DNA of 64,000 nucleotides from Saccharina japonica (Eukaryota; Sar; Phaeophyceae; Laminariales; Laminariaceae). The translations under genes and the position numbers were made by a program. The stretch is taken from assembly GCA_008828725.1 (NCBI GenBank), contig MEHQ01002486.1:147963-211962 (forward strand). Reading direction: 5' to 3'. Below the pieces are notes generated by a model, which saw nothing but the letters and a program-made list of their open reading frames with translations, was not told where the DNA came from and did no database searches. This document shows, piece by piece, positions 9,634-22,759 of the stretch. Every line of letters starts with the position of its first letter. Position 1 is the first letter of the stretch.

Positions 9634-12600
9634 CTGCACAAACCCAACTCGCACGCGCGAGGCACCCCTGAGAGCAAGCGGTGCTCGTGGTCCAACCCGC
9701 TCCCTCGGGAAGGCCCTGGAAGTTGTGTTTGAGTCCTCGCCGTTTGTCGGCAGACATTGGGCCGCTCTCTGGCACCCCCATCGCAAAATATATCGCCACA
9801 GGCACCTCCTGACCCTCTGGTTTCTTGCATAGGCACAGCTTGGTTATACCCTACCGATAGATGCTGGCTTTGATGGCGCACGAGCCCTGCAGCAGCCCCA
9901 CGCACTACTCCACCCACCGTGCGCTTGCGAACAGGTCATCCTATGTTCCTCTTGGCGCTGATATCCCATAATCAGATAATATTGCACCCCTTTTCATTAA
10001 AAAAAACCCCTCTGGCAATAAAAAAAAACGAAAAAAAAAAAATGAGTTTTCGGGATCTCTACTGCTGTTTTTTGCTGTTTGACCAATGAGGCTCGATTAT
10101 TCTTTAGTTCTGCTTTTCGTTTTTATTTTCATTTTTTATTTTCATTTTTTATTTGCTCGTTAAGACGGGCCCTAATCATGACAAAAAAATCACGATTCAC
10201 GACAAAAACCTCACGAATCGTGATTTTTTTCGTTCGTTAGGAATGGCCCTTGCTCTTAGATTTTTTCGTTGTGTCGGCCGCCACATCGTCGTACGTACGT
10301 GTGACGACCGGGGGTATGGAGTGCAGTGTGTTCAAAGTTTTTTTTTTGGAAGAACCAAGTACGTTAGCACTCTGAACAAGAACCATGATGGGGCATTGTC
10401 GTCAAGATTCGAGATACCACAATATTACCTGGTACCTTGTACTCGTCTACAGATGTTGTGAAGAAACGATCACTTACACTACTACTTCGTATACTACAAT
10501 TACTCGTTTATACTCTTTGTTTGTGTCATGCAGGTAAACTTGGATCATGCGTAGAAAACTCAGAAAAAAAGCATCTAGGGCATAAATATATAGGTAGTTT
10601 CAAGACAATGTAGTCGGTCGCCCCGATGGTCTATTAATAGTGGTAACCTCGAACGTTTCTAAGCGTTGATGTCCGGAGTTCGAATCTCACGTGGGTCGGA
10701 CTTTTGGGTTGATTTGCAAAAATAAATAAAAAACGGAATCAACTGCTGAGAGCGCCTACGCCTAGTACTGTAGCGTGGGTAGGCACAATTCGATGCGAGT
10801 CGACGAGGGAAGAAAAGGCTGAAGTCTCCTCGCGATAAAAATGCAAGGCAAGAACCGTAGTGGGGGGGGAGGGAGAGGAGCTTACTTTCTGACCCCGGAT
10901 CTGAGTTACGACCAGGGAGGAGAGAGAAAGAAAGGGCGAAGATAATAAATGGGATGATTAAAAAAAAAAAAATGACGGGACGGCGATAGTCCCGGGGCAA
11001 CACCGATTGTACATTGCGGATACGATGACCGGCGTTGTAAACGACCAGAAACCCGTACGTAGGCATTCCTTTGCCTCTGAAGCATATTCGCTTATACCCT
11101 TCGTACGAGTACGATATTACCGCCACATTATGTCGATGAACGCGGCTTTGATTGTCCTGAAAACGACCACAACAAAGGTTTTCATGGTTACGTAGGCGGT
11201 GCTTCATGGCGCACAGCGCCAACGTGTGTCCAGTCAACAGGCCTCAGCGAGGTCGACAAGTTACGCTACTACCAACTGCACTAATACTGCATTTATAGAG
11301 AGGAATCGAGGCCTAACACCGTCTATTGGATACACGTGATGTTTTATATACAATCAGTGACTGGTGCTGAGAGATAGTCCGTCCGACGACCACCGTAGCT
11401 CTAGCAGAAATATCGCCGTCTCCTTGCCAAGGGAGCTACGCCGCGTACACCTTTCGCAACAAGTTTAATCTCTCAGCATCATGGTCACAACTACTGTCGC
11501 CGAAAGCTTTCGCAATGAGGTCGAACACTCGAGCCAGCGCACGCTTTTCTACACTGTCCAAAAACTGGATGTTGATCTCAAAGCGACCCGTCCTGGTCAG
11601 TGCCCACAACCAATCCACGCAACTTCTTGCGGCTTCCTCGCATGAGGCCTGCCTGCACGTACTACCTCCACCAGCGTCCACTGAGCCAGTAGGGTCAGTA
11701 GGCGCGGGTGGCGTCATAGCTTCCAGCTCCCCTGCTTGGTTTTCTGGCGTCAATCCGCCACAAACAAGCGAGATCACTTGTCCTAGTACGTCTGGTTCCA
11801 TTTCCACGCGGAATATAACTGGGAGTTTTTCAGGTCCGATGAGGCGGAGGTACGCTCGACGTTCGCTGTCGGTAAGGCATCGACGTCGCCAATCTTGCTG
11901 GAACTCAGAATGGTTTTCAGGAGCGCGAAGAGGGCTATTCTTTGCAGATCCTCCGATCGCAGCAGCAGCAGCACGGCCTCGTGTCTTTGTTGATGAACCC
12001 TTGCGCCGACCGCTGCTGCCTGATTTCGCCGTGGGTGGCATTACGCCGCCCGACCGTCCTTGCCAACCCCGCTTTTGGTTCGAAAGCATCTCCATCTCCT
12101 TGCGTCTGTTGCGAGCAGTGTGGCCGGTCAACAAAGAAAATAGCAAAAGTACGCTGTTAATCGAGCGATGTGTTGCCTACAAATCGTACACGCATCACTA
12201 CTTCGTATCGACATTTCCTCCCGACAAAAAACTCCGATCGCAGTTCATTCCGCGCATCCGCTTGAACAGGTGCCAGCTCGTGCATAACACATTCGACGTG
12301 TAACACATTAACTGGTATTAGCTGAGAATGCCTGCGGATTTGTATTGGCATCGTTGCCACGATCGAAAATGATCTCCCAAAACATATTGTCGTAATCTTA
12401 CAGTAGTAGTGACTATTCTATTCGAGACCACGCCCGTTGCATACCCCGACACGAGGTCATAGGGTCAGCTTCCTGTGGCCATCCCCTCTTCCTGCCGTGT
12501 ACGGTGGCGTAATGCGCCGGATCCCTTATCGACATTAGATGCGGCCTTCCCGAGACGCGCAAACATACACAAACAAACCCCCCGTTTGCCAAGAATCGAT

Positions 12601-12681
12601 CTCATGACAAGGCTGCTCCACAAGTTACGCAGCAGACATTCATTCGTAGGTTAGGGTCGATCTTAACGAGGAGTGAATTTC
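9634..12681. repeat. Second copy of the ~3.05-kb duplication
   Basis: Same content as 6583-9632. This copy continues without interruption into the remainder of the TIR element at 12654 and the upstream exons of CCDC103, so it is the one with natural right-hand context, while the first copy has the natural left-hand context. Confidence 0.9.
10613..10972 (+). repeat. tRNA-derived SINE, copy iii (duplicate of copy ii)
   Basis: Same SINE as at 7562-7922, carried by the contig-end duplication, including the CTATTAATAG interruption of the A box at 10631-10640. It should not be counted as an independent insertion. Confidence 0.85.
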
Positions 12682-14167
12682 GGGTTTTTCCAGAAATTTC
12701 TGGTTTTTTCTGGTTTTTTCTGGTTTCACCAGAAAAACTTCATCCCCGAAAAAACAGTCCTCCAAGTTTTTCTGGTAATCCCGTAAATTTCTGGTTTTTA
12801 TGGGTACGATCGGGCAGCCCCACCGTGCCAGCCGTGCCACCCCTCACGAACACACAGGGCTGGTCAGGGTTGTCCCCGAGGTCCTCCGCAGGCCATAGCC
12901 GAGCGCAGAAGGCGCAAAAGCTTTTTGAGCTCTCACAATCGAATTGACACAGTGACCGCACCGAGGTGCCCGACCGACCGAGCTCGCGGAGGGCTGTAGC
13001 TCAAGCCTTTGTAGCGTTGGGCGTCGTAGCGCGACGAGTTGGTGGTGGATTCCACTCTCCGAGGCACCGATACCTGCCTACGAGCCAGGCCGACCGTTGT
13101 GGGACCACCACACGGATGGTTACCGAGAGCGCTGCTGCTGTAGTGACGGTTTTGTGCCTGGTGGACGATTATTAGCGAGGCAACTGAAGCTCGTACTTGT
13201 TAAGAACCCATTTTAGAAAATACCGAAATTTCCGAGAAAACCAGAAAAATACTTTTCTCGTTAAGATCGACCCTTAGTCAAGAGCTCCGGTACTTGTTGA
13301 GCACAAAGATAGATACGTGGGGGGTGCAGGCTTCAACTCGGAAGACGCATCCAATGCATCCCATGCAAGATCTCACGTGACAGGAGTGAGTTGTGCGCAG
13401 GATACCATATGTCTGAATTCGTCGTAGCTCGCAGCCGTGTGAATTGCCCGTTTCTTCATCTCGTCCGTCTTCTTCCGACTCTCATCCTCCTATGAAAGTG
13501 TATGACACGCGCGCAGAATCGGAAAGGGCCGTGCATTGCAGTACGACGTACTGCTTTGTTGTGCTATTCGAAGTATAACAATCTTTCATTCTGCCGGTTT
13601 ATGACCGGTTGTACCAGGTACTACAGTAGTAGTGTACCAGGTAACCATGTACCCGTCTATGGTCTATGGTCCTGCTGAGCGACGAGTGCTTCGCAATAAA
13701 ATTGTTCCACACCCCAGTTATCTATTCATCACAGACCAGCAGCCAGGTGTAACCTCGGGAGTAAGATGATATCATACCAGTATGATACAATATCCTTCCT
13801 GTATGTACAGCAATAGTACGACGTACCGGTGAAAAGAGAAAGATACGTTCGGGAGCTCTGCCAATATTAGTGCGAAAATAAACGTGGCGAAAAGGAGCCA
13901 AGGGAATATACTCGCATAGGAGGATAGCGGGGCGTAATAAGACATGGTCGGCAAAGGCTGCAAGCAATTAGGTCAAGTACGAGCGGTGAGGTGAGCTATT
14001 AATAGTTTACGACGGTGTTTCGACGAAAACAAACAAAAGGCGCCATATGCGAGCCCGACCAACAAAAAGTTCTTGGCTCTTTTAGGTAGATGCCTCACCT
14101 TCAAGGCTGAAGATAGCTCCTCGCGTAGCTTCGATGTCTCAAAGTGGAGATCATTGACATGCCCCAT
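11436..14167 (-). CDS. CCDC103: CCDC103-like dynein-arm attachment factor, 3 exons
   Basis: Minus-strand exons 14099-14167, 13377-13489 and 11436-12105 rejoin in phase (donors AAG|GTGAGG and AC|GTGAGA; acceptors TAG and CAG) to a 283-residue protein; human CCDC103 has 242. Exon 1 (HFETSKLREELSSALK) and exon 2 (ASYDEFRHMV...LTPV) match the N-terminal coiled coil and the conserved YEEF/HLKPL segment. Exon 3 has a basic linker, then an RPAP3_C-type domain from about residue 128 (FQQDWRRR) to 262 (GRFEINIQFL, RVFDLIAKAF). In animals CCDC103 is needed to attach axonemal dynein arms, which suggests a flagellated stage. The start at 14167 gives MGHVND; an in-frame ATG lies three codons upstream. Intron 2 carries a Harbinger-like element. 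The gene lies head-to-head with the acyltransferase gene. Confidence 0.85.
12654..13273. mobile_element. PIF/Harbinger-like TIR element in CCDC103 intron 2, TTA duplication
   Basis: The ends GGGTCGATCTTAACGAG and CTCGTTAAGATCGACCC are flanked by TTA on both sides (12651-12653, 13274-13276). Subterminal TTTCTGGTTTTTTC-type repeats occur in inverted orientation at the two ends. At 620 bp it has no room for a transposase and none is seen. Confidence 0.7.
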
Positions 14168-15072
14168 CGATCTCATACAGCACCACCGATGCAACGTTAG
14201 TACTCGCGAACACTGTTCACGTCCAAGGTTTGCCTCGTTGGCGATTTTAGCTGCACAAACATCGCGAAACTGACAGAAACGCCACTGTGAAACATACAAA
14301 CTCCCGGTTTGCAACATTTTTTTTATTTTTTTCCTACACAGCAGCACAGCAACCGTCGTGTTCCTCAGCTGGCTGCCCAAGGGCCGCGTACATGATGGGC
14401 AAGCTTGATACCCCTACGTTTGTACGACAACTTTCTCAAACTCAGGCGCAGGCGGGATGCCTTATCTGCGGGATCTTGTTGTCTGTGGACACCCTCAAGT
14501 GAGCGGAAAGGGCGGGAGTTGTGTTTGTTTCAGCACAGGGCAGCACTGCTGCTCGTACTCCTGCCGTCGTGTCTGTTCTACGTACGCCTTTCGCGTGTCA
14601 TTGCAGTGCTCCACCCCGAGGCAGTCATTGCAGTTGTACTCTCATCGTGGCTGAGCGCCCCCTTGTGTTTTTTTTCCTGGCACACTCAGGTCTAATACTT
14701 GCTGCAATACCTCAGAAATCAGTGCATGTGACATGTGACGAGCAAACGATGTTGTGCAGCAGTGACGACTACTACAGCAGTACGTGCGCTTGTGCATCGT
14801 TGCAATCCGTTCCCGTACTGTTGCTGTGGTTACGCTGTACATACGTACTCACGAGGGACAGCATCACAGCAAACTACAGGGCAATACTATACGTATGATA
14901 CATCCTCGTAGTCTATACGAGGATGAGGTCACTGTGTTGCAGCACATCATATGAACCTATCCTGATTGAATTCGTTTCTCGTGTTGATCGTCGCTTCCTG
15001 CCCAGCCCCATCAAGATCATCGCGTGGTCTGTAGGCGTGGACCAGAGGTTGTTCGCCCTCCCGTTTGCGTTC
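14168..15072. promoter_or_regulatory. Divergent intergenic region CCDC103 / GPAT
   Basis: About 0.9 kb separate the two divergent start codons, so both promoters must lie here. I recognise no TATA box or conserved operator. The frame of the acyltransferase remains open back to 14923, so its coding region may start earlier, or a short upstream exon may exist. Confidence 0.4.
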
Positions 15073-18000
15073 ATGCTGGCGTCGCTCATCGCAGGCCAGT
15101 TCGCCGACATTGTGTACTTTTCTGTCAGAATCTTCTTCAGCTCCATCATCAGCATCTTCTTCAATAAAGTAAGCCGAATGTTGGAGTGTTGTTACGTATA
15201 ATACGAGTATACACCGGAATATTACCACCAAATGGCGCGTGGATTCCTGTACGTGAAACACCATTGGGCAACAAGTCCTGCAGACAGCAGTACAATTCGT
15301 ACTCAATACCAGGTAGGCACGAACATCGTCTTCCCCGAGCAGCTCCTGCAGCCTACGGCGCTACCAGTAAACTGGTATACGTACGAGTACTACTTTATTC
15401 GTCATTTATAGCAGCATCGCGTAATTGGCAAGGCGATACCGGTGCTCGTTCTGTATATATAGACAAAAAAGGTTTAGCAGGATAATATAATATTAATAGT
15501 ACGATAATATCGTTATACTCGTACTACGTACGACTCGTACCAGGTACACACCAGTTACGCATCGTTGCGATATGTACTCGTAACTATGATAGTTGTAAGT
15601 GGTCAAGCACGCATTCGTTTTCAGTTTACTGCAAGTGTCGTCACACAACGTATCTGTTGTCTGTACAGTACCTGGTACGTAGAGTATACCCGGTACGTAC
15701 TTGAAGTGGTCAGCACTAACCTGTAACCTATATCTGGTAGTACTTCGTACCGGTATATATAATCATAGTACAGCAGTACATACTTCGAAGAAACGAGGCG
15801 GGCGTACGTGCGCCCCCCGTGTCTCCCCTTTTATGAAGATCAATCAAGTATTAAGTACCGGTTCAAAAGTTTAGCATTAAGCTGCCTTGAGCAGCAATCA
15901 TGTGAGGAGTGAGGATACATGTCCGTCAAGGGAAAACGCGCACCGTGAAGGGTGTAAGGGTGCACACCTCGGACAGACAGATCATCTACAGATAGATCAG
16001 ATCATCTACAGATTGATGATCTAGTTCTCACCTGCCGTTGTGAGAGGTTGTGCAAGATCTGCATACGGTAGTAGAGATTTAACCCAGGAAACATGCGCTA
16101 CGTCATACTGATTATACGGCCCCCAGCCGGCACCATAAGCTAGATGGTACAGATAAGGGATCTATCTGGCCTGAAAGATCTAGATCATCAAGTGGGAATG
16201 ATCTGCATGACCTGTCCGAGCTGTGTAAGGGTGAACATAGGGCCGAGTGTTTCCACTCGAAAAACCTATCGGTACTGGTACCCGACAATCTATAGTAGTT
16301 TGTCGTCCGCCAAGTCAAATTGCGGGGAAATTGCCGTCTGTCAAAGGGTCAAAGTGCTGTCTCCTCACATCTTTGCTCAGCAGGGAGTACAAAGTACGAG
16401 CCGTGGAGTGTGGAGGCCCTTTGACGTTCGCTGTCGTACATTATAATCATATATAACTACGTGGTGCTTCGATAGTTTTTTTCTACCGGTACGTTTTTCT
16501 TTATTTGCGTTGGTAATTACATGAACGGTAAAGTCGGTGCAGTGGGTGGGTGTTGTCATTCAAGCAACATCAGCATCGCCGATTATTCGGTCCCTTGTCT
16601 AGTCGTGTGTGCCTAGTCTATACCGATAACATTTACGAGCCCATACGGTACCCATACCATGTACCAGATACCGCATACCACACACCACATACACCAGGTA
16701 CGGAATGTTTTACGAACATAGCATCAGCAACGACGCAAAGACAGCTAACACGAGGTTTCTCGGCCGGTTGCCCGCAAGAAAAACACTACCAGAAGAACGC
16801 CAACTGTAGCAAGCAACTCCACTGAGGATGTATTCGGACGGTCAACCCCACAGGAGGACATGTAATATAGAAATTACTACGGGCGAGTATCCTTCTTCTA
16901 GACTAATGAACTACCAGTATTTTACCTTCTGCTCGTACGAATACCTTTGGTCTGAAAAGTTTGCTGTGTTTTGTTGTTTTAGGTGGATATCATCGGGCGG
17001 AGCAACGTGCCGGCGGAAGGACCCATCATTTTCACCGGAAACCACGCGAACCAGTTTGTCGATGCGCTCCAGGTGAGCCCGCGACACCCTGCCCTGCCCT
17101 GCGCTGCCCTGCCCTGCCTTGCCCTACCTTGCTCTACTTATTAGACCCTTGTACCTCTGTAAACACGACCTCACTCTGCTCTAATCACAAGTACCCGGTA
17201 CGTATATACAGTGGGTACCCCGAGTTAACATCGCCCCGTCACAAGCCGAAACAGGCGCTCTTAACTACGTATTGCTCTTGTCTGTAGTGGGCAATATATA
17301 GCTTTTAGTACAGGTGGGACAAGCCGTTTTGACCGCTCTTAACTCCAGAATGCTCTTAACTCGGGGTACCCACCGTATCGTATTGGTGGGGGCAATTGTA
17401 AAGGGGTTGACTTGTGCTTTCTTCTCTTATTGTTGTCGTACGTGCTACAGAATAACGTTTCGTATTTGGCCATTTCCAGCAGCGTATGAGTACAGCAGCT
17501 CTCTTGAATTAAAGGTTGTCATGGTGTATTGCCGTCGCCCAGCATTGTTGACTGTTGACGCCGGAGAGAGACCATATGACCGATATTTTTGTTCGTGTTT
17601 CTTGTAATTTATTTGGAGACATGGTGTATGTTTTATGTATGTACCCTGTTAGTACTTTCCTACTTGCCACCTGGTGTATCGTATGTTGGTGCTGTGTTAT
17701 TCCGGCAACTATTAACAACTGTTGTCTATGCACAGCAGTACGGCGATATTGTAATCTTGCATGCGTCTGCATGAATTTGGTATCAGGTGATCACCGCGTG
17801 CGGCCACAAGGTCGGCTGGCTGATCGCGAAAAAGAGTTTTGATCGCTTGGTGCCAGGATTTTTCGCCCGGGCTCTGTCGGGCATCCCGGTCGTCCGCCCC
17901 CAGGTGAGTTTTGTTATCTAACATCTACCAGTGTATCATCTACCATCTGCCATTTGTCATTTACCAGGTATTGTCTACCAGGTACCAGGGTATCAAGTAT

Positions 18001-21000
18001 CATCTATGTGTATCACCTACTGCTGTACTAGGGTATCATCTACCAGGTATCATATTTCTACCTGGTACCGTCTACAAGGTACCACCTATCATCTATCGTC
18101 TGTCATCTACCAAGTGTCAGTTATCATCGATCTTCTATCGTCTATCATCTAGCTTCTACCAGGGATTTCATCATTCATCGTCTATCTTATACCAGGTATC
18201 ATCCATCAATGGCTAGCCTTGAGTCATCTGTGATTGCGAGATCGCTATTTCTAGTTATACTATTACGGAGGACCATATTAAATAGAACCTACGATGTAGA
18301 CTAGAGTATATATATTTACCTATTTTTACTAGCAATATTTGGTTCTATTTACTATGGTCCCCCGTAATAGTTTATACTGGTTTATAGCATACGCGCACTC
18401 GTCCAAAAGTGAAAGCGCACTCCTCTGCGAGCCCCCCATGTGCTTTGCGTAAGCACACTATTAATATAAGTACTGACAATGCTCCTGCGGCACGAGCTTC
18501 GCTGGAGAAGGTGTCCGTGTTGTTCAGTGGCGGAAAGTAAAGATTGCTACTACTGTAGTAAGCTGTGCTGTTGCTGCTCCGATGGTTTTGCGAGGATCTG
18601 CCCAACCAGCCCGAGAGGACAAGGTAGCCTATACCAGGTATTAGTTATACACGTACGTATACAGCTCGTATGCAAATAAGAGCTTGAACTGAAAGGCCTG
18701 GTCAAACAACGCCAGAGAAATCGAGAGGGGCTTCGTAAAGATTTAAAAGCTCTAGAGGGTGGGGATGTGATGCTGTTGGTACCACCCACAGGGTGGTATC
18801 ATTTGGGCAGGGTGTCGGTGCAGCTCGCGGACGTTCGGTTCACGAAGGCATGCTCGTATCATACCAGCATACCACTGGGGCGAAGGTGTTGGAGGCATTT
18901 CTCGGTTGGGCTATGACACACCGAACGTCTTCTTCGAATACATGGATCTCTTGTTGAGGTGTACCATGGTAGAGAGAGACGACGGAATTGTACCACGCCC
19001 CCCCCCCCCCCCCAAGCGACAGGGGTCCGCTCCATCCACTACGTAATTAGAAAGCCTTTTTTTGTATGCATGGTATTTTTTTGTTGCGCTGACGAAGCTG
19101 CTATTAATACCATCTTTGTCGTCTCGATCGCAGGACTCGGCCATCAAGCGTCCTGCCACCGAGACGATCACAGCCGTTGGCGACATCGTGACAGGATCCA
19201 ACACCAGCTTCACACAAATTTTCAAGTTCGGTGACAAGCTTCGCTTCCGGGGGAAGTCGGAACAGTTCAAGGTGCGGAACGGCACTCGGAGCAGCACTCA
19301 GAACAGTGCTCGTAGTGTTTGTCGAATGTTGCAATTGCTGTGATTGGCGGGGGCGTTCGTCGCGTTCGAGGGAGCACCGCTGCCTGCCAAGCGTTTCTGG
19401 GGAATACTCTGCAACGCCAATGCCTTCCTTCTAGACTATGGCGATTGCAGCTTAGGCCGCAAGAAGCAGGCCCGAGATGATGCTATATAGGTTGCGGGAC
19501 GATACAGTTATTGTCCGAAGTACGAATGAAATACAATGAAGGAATGGAAGAAGTTTCATGACACACCCGCAGCATGATAAGCATGCTAAGCACGATAGGA
19601 TTCTTCTCGTACTGCTTCACGCTGGCATTTATAGTATAATTTATAATATAAGACGGTTGATAAGACCGCACTTTGTCTTTTCTGTGGTCGCCTGTCCCAC
19701 GAGGTCCGAATGGATCCAGCCGCAGCATTTACTGCTGCAAAATTCGTTTTGACACATTCAAATGGATGGCCTTTGGCCTTTTGCAGACAACCCTCGCAGG
19801 TGAAAGGAGGTGTTGGGCAACACGGCAACACCACAGCATAAGACCACACTTACCTTTTTTTGTGGGCCCTTACCGTATATGACAGTGTATATCACACCCC
19901 CTGGGGTGAATTTCAAAGCCAATTTTCTCCATAACCAGGGGGGCACAGACAACGAAAAAGGTGGCTTTCGGAGCATCTCGTCGACATCTCTCCATAGACG
20001 GGTCGCTCGGGGTTATAGCGCTCGACCGGTCGTCGAGCAAATCATCGTTGAAATTCGTCCGAGGGGGTGTGGTAAACAGTGTCATACACGGTATACCCGA
20101 GTCTAAAAAAAACTGCGCAATTGGATGCGAGTTGACGAGGGAAGAAAGCCCCTCCCAAGTATTTTCGCGATAAAAATGCAAGGCACGAACCGTAGTGGGG
20201 AGCAGAGAGAAGACCCTACTTTGTGACCCCGGATCTGAGCTACGACTAGGAAGGAGGGAGAAAAGAAGGGCAAATATAATAAATGGGATGGGGGGGGAAA
20301 CAGATGTATTACGAGTAGGCCAGGCCTATTACCTAGTAGATCCAGCCGGAGCCTTTTCTGATATAAAGTTCGTTTGATAATTGCCGATGATCGTTGACTA
20401 CCTGGTACCTATTGATATAGGCTACACTACCTATTAATAGTAGCCTTTCACACATATGACAGACAACGATCTGCTGAAGATCTAGATGCTATATTTTTTT
20501 GTTCTGATATGTTGCGCAAGAGCCGTATATATTGTACTGATCTCACCCGGCAAGCAGTTGCGCAAGAGCCGTGTCAAACAGATCATACAGATCATACAGC
20601 TAGATCCCACCCGGAAAATGTGATCTACTGTAGGTCGGGCAATATCGTATTAATATGTACAATCGATGATTTTTTTCTGCCCCGATCGATCTAGATCATC
20701 AAATGGAGATCTGATCTCATCTGATCTCATCTGTTCTGATCTGATCTCATCTCATCTGATCTGTTCTGTTATGTTATGATCTGATCTTGATGTGATCTGA
20801 TCTGATCTGATCTGTACGATGTGCAACGTTTTTAGGTGAAGGAGGTGTTGAGCGACACGACAATGAAGCTGGGCGAGGAGGTGCCGGCAGACTACGTTGG
20901 GGTGAGTGGTTTTTGCCATTGTGGCGCGGCAGGCTCTGTGTTGTGTTGTGTTGTGTTGCATGGTGATGCCTCGTGAGGCCATGGGTGCCCCCCTCCCCGG

Positions 21001-22701
21001 CGAGTGTTGAAACAAGGCTCGAAGAGGTTATTGAAGCGACTCTTGACGAGACTGCTCAAGATGATGTCCCATCAGAGGGGAAAAGAGAGCGCCCTACCCT
21101 AGAGAAAGGCTCTTTCTGGAAGGCTCTCTCGACGAACAGAGCACGAGGTTGTCACAGCAACCCAAACGCTGAGAAAATTATCTCGGAAATTTATGAATCA
21201 TGTTGGGGGGGAGTATCTCACCCATTTTGTCGGCGCTGGGCCACGTCGTAAGCACTACTCGTGCCAACTTGGCATCACACGCATTTGAAACTGAAACTCA
21301 TGCATTTTATACCCGATATTTTACCGATTAGTTGATTAGTTGTTGCACTGCCGATTCGGTTGGCGTGGGCGTGAGTGCCAACATTTCGATACGGTTCGAA
21401 AACGCCATCCCGTGTCCACGCAGTGAAGTTAAGTGAATGCCGCGCCGTATGATGTGCCCCTCCCTGTCATTTGATTGGTTGTCCGAAACCTTTCGTGCGC
21501 TTCCGCAGCGGTGCTGTTGTTGTTGTAAATTCGTCTATCCGTCGTTAAATGGCCGACACCCCGTCCATATGTCGATATGTGTGTTTTGTTGTCATGTTTG
21601 TTGCCAGATGGGACCGAGTCTATTCGACGTTCTGAAGTACGTGGATCAGGGCAAGGTGTACGATTTCGTGCACATGGCTTTGGCGAAGGGGAAGTGCCTC
21701 GGGGTGAGACATGGCATGAGACATGGCATGAGACACGCGGCAAGAACTAACCGCTGTGATGTTTACGGAGTATAAGTACGAGCGACGTTTTTTTGTCTGC
21801 TGGGTCGAGTGCTGCGGAGAAGTTTTGGTCGTGTACTGGGCGCGTGGTGCTGCTGGGTTTCACATCGAGGTCGGCTACTGGTGTCTTGCATCGCATACGC
21901 ATCTCATGGGCCCAAGATATCGCCGTCGGTTCATACAAAACTCTTTTGCCGTACCATACGTTTTTTCGTCATTGCTGTGGAACATGAAACGGGAACAACG
22001 CGTTTCCTCGTCGTTCTTGGGTATGTATATATGTATACAGCTCAGTGCTATTCGGAGTACCCTGTGGCTCATATTTTCAGAACCACTAGGCGATGGGTCT
22101 GAACAATGTATAATACATGTGTGGCGTTATTACTTGACCGCGGTTGTGAGACAAGAGCCGTTTCGTATTGGGAGGTACCTGGTATATATTGTTTTGGCAG
22201 CAGGAGCTTATTGAAAGATTGAAAAGTGGATGTTGAGGAAGGCAAAGCAAGCGTGCAATCTACAAAATTGAAAGAGTCCTACGGTTACAAAATATACAAA
22301 TTACCTCGCATCCATGTGCAATGCGCTCTATTTTTTATGGGGTATTACTATGGTGCACCCATGTGCGATGTACCAGTACACTATGGATGCCAGGCACGTA
22401 TAGTTGCAGAGTCTTACGTTGCATCCTTGGCCCTCTATGTTTTCTTCTGGCGTCCAGATTTTCCCGGAGGGGGGGTCGCACGACCGGACGGACCTTCTTC
22501 CTCTCAAGGTGGGGCGTGTTTTTGTGATGCTTTTGCTCTCGGGCCATCGAGGTTGGTTGTTCGTATGGCATGTCCAATTTTACACACCTTGCTCGTGCTT
22601 GTGCTCCCTTTATCTCGGTGTAGGAAATATTATTTATTATTTCACCACCTTCTACTATTAATACTACCCCTGCTACGACCACCACTACTACTCATTCTAT
22701 G

Positions 22702-22759
<58 letters not shown>

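Noticed and set aside
13973..14380. 135-residue minus-strand frame as an independent gene
   Set aside because: Only its 14099-14167 part is coding; it is exon 1 of CCDC103, continuing through the donor at 14098 into the exon at 13377-13489.
17915..18210. CRISPR-like array
   Set aside because: Repeats are irregular and degenerate, without constant unit and spacer lengths, and this is a eukaryotic intron.
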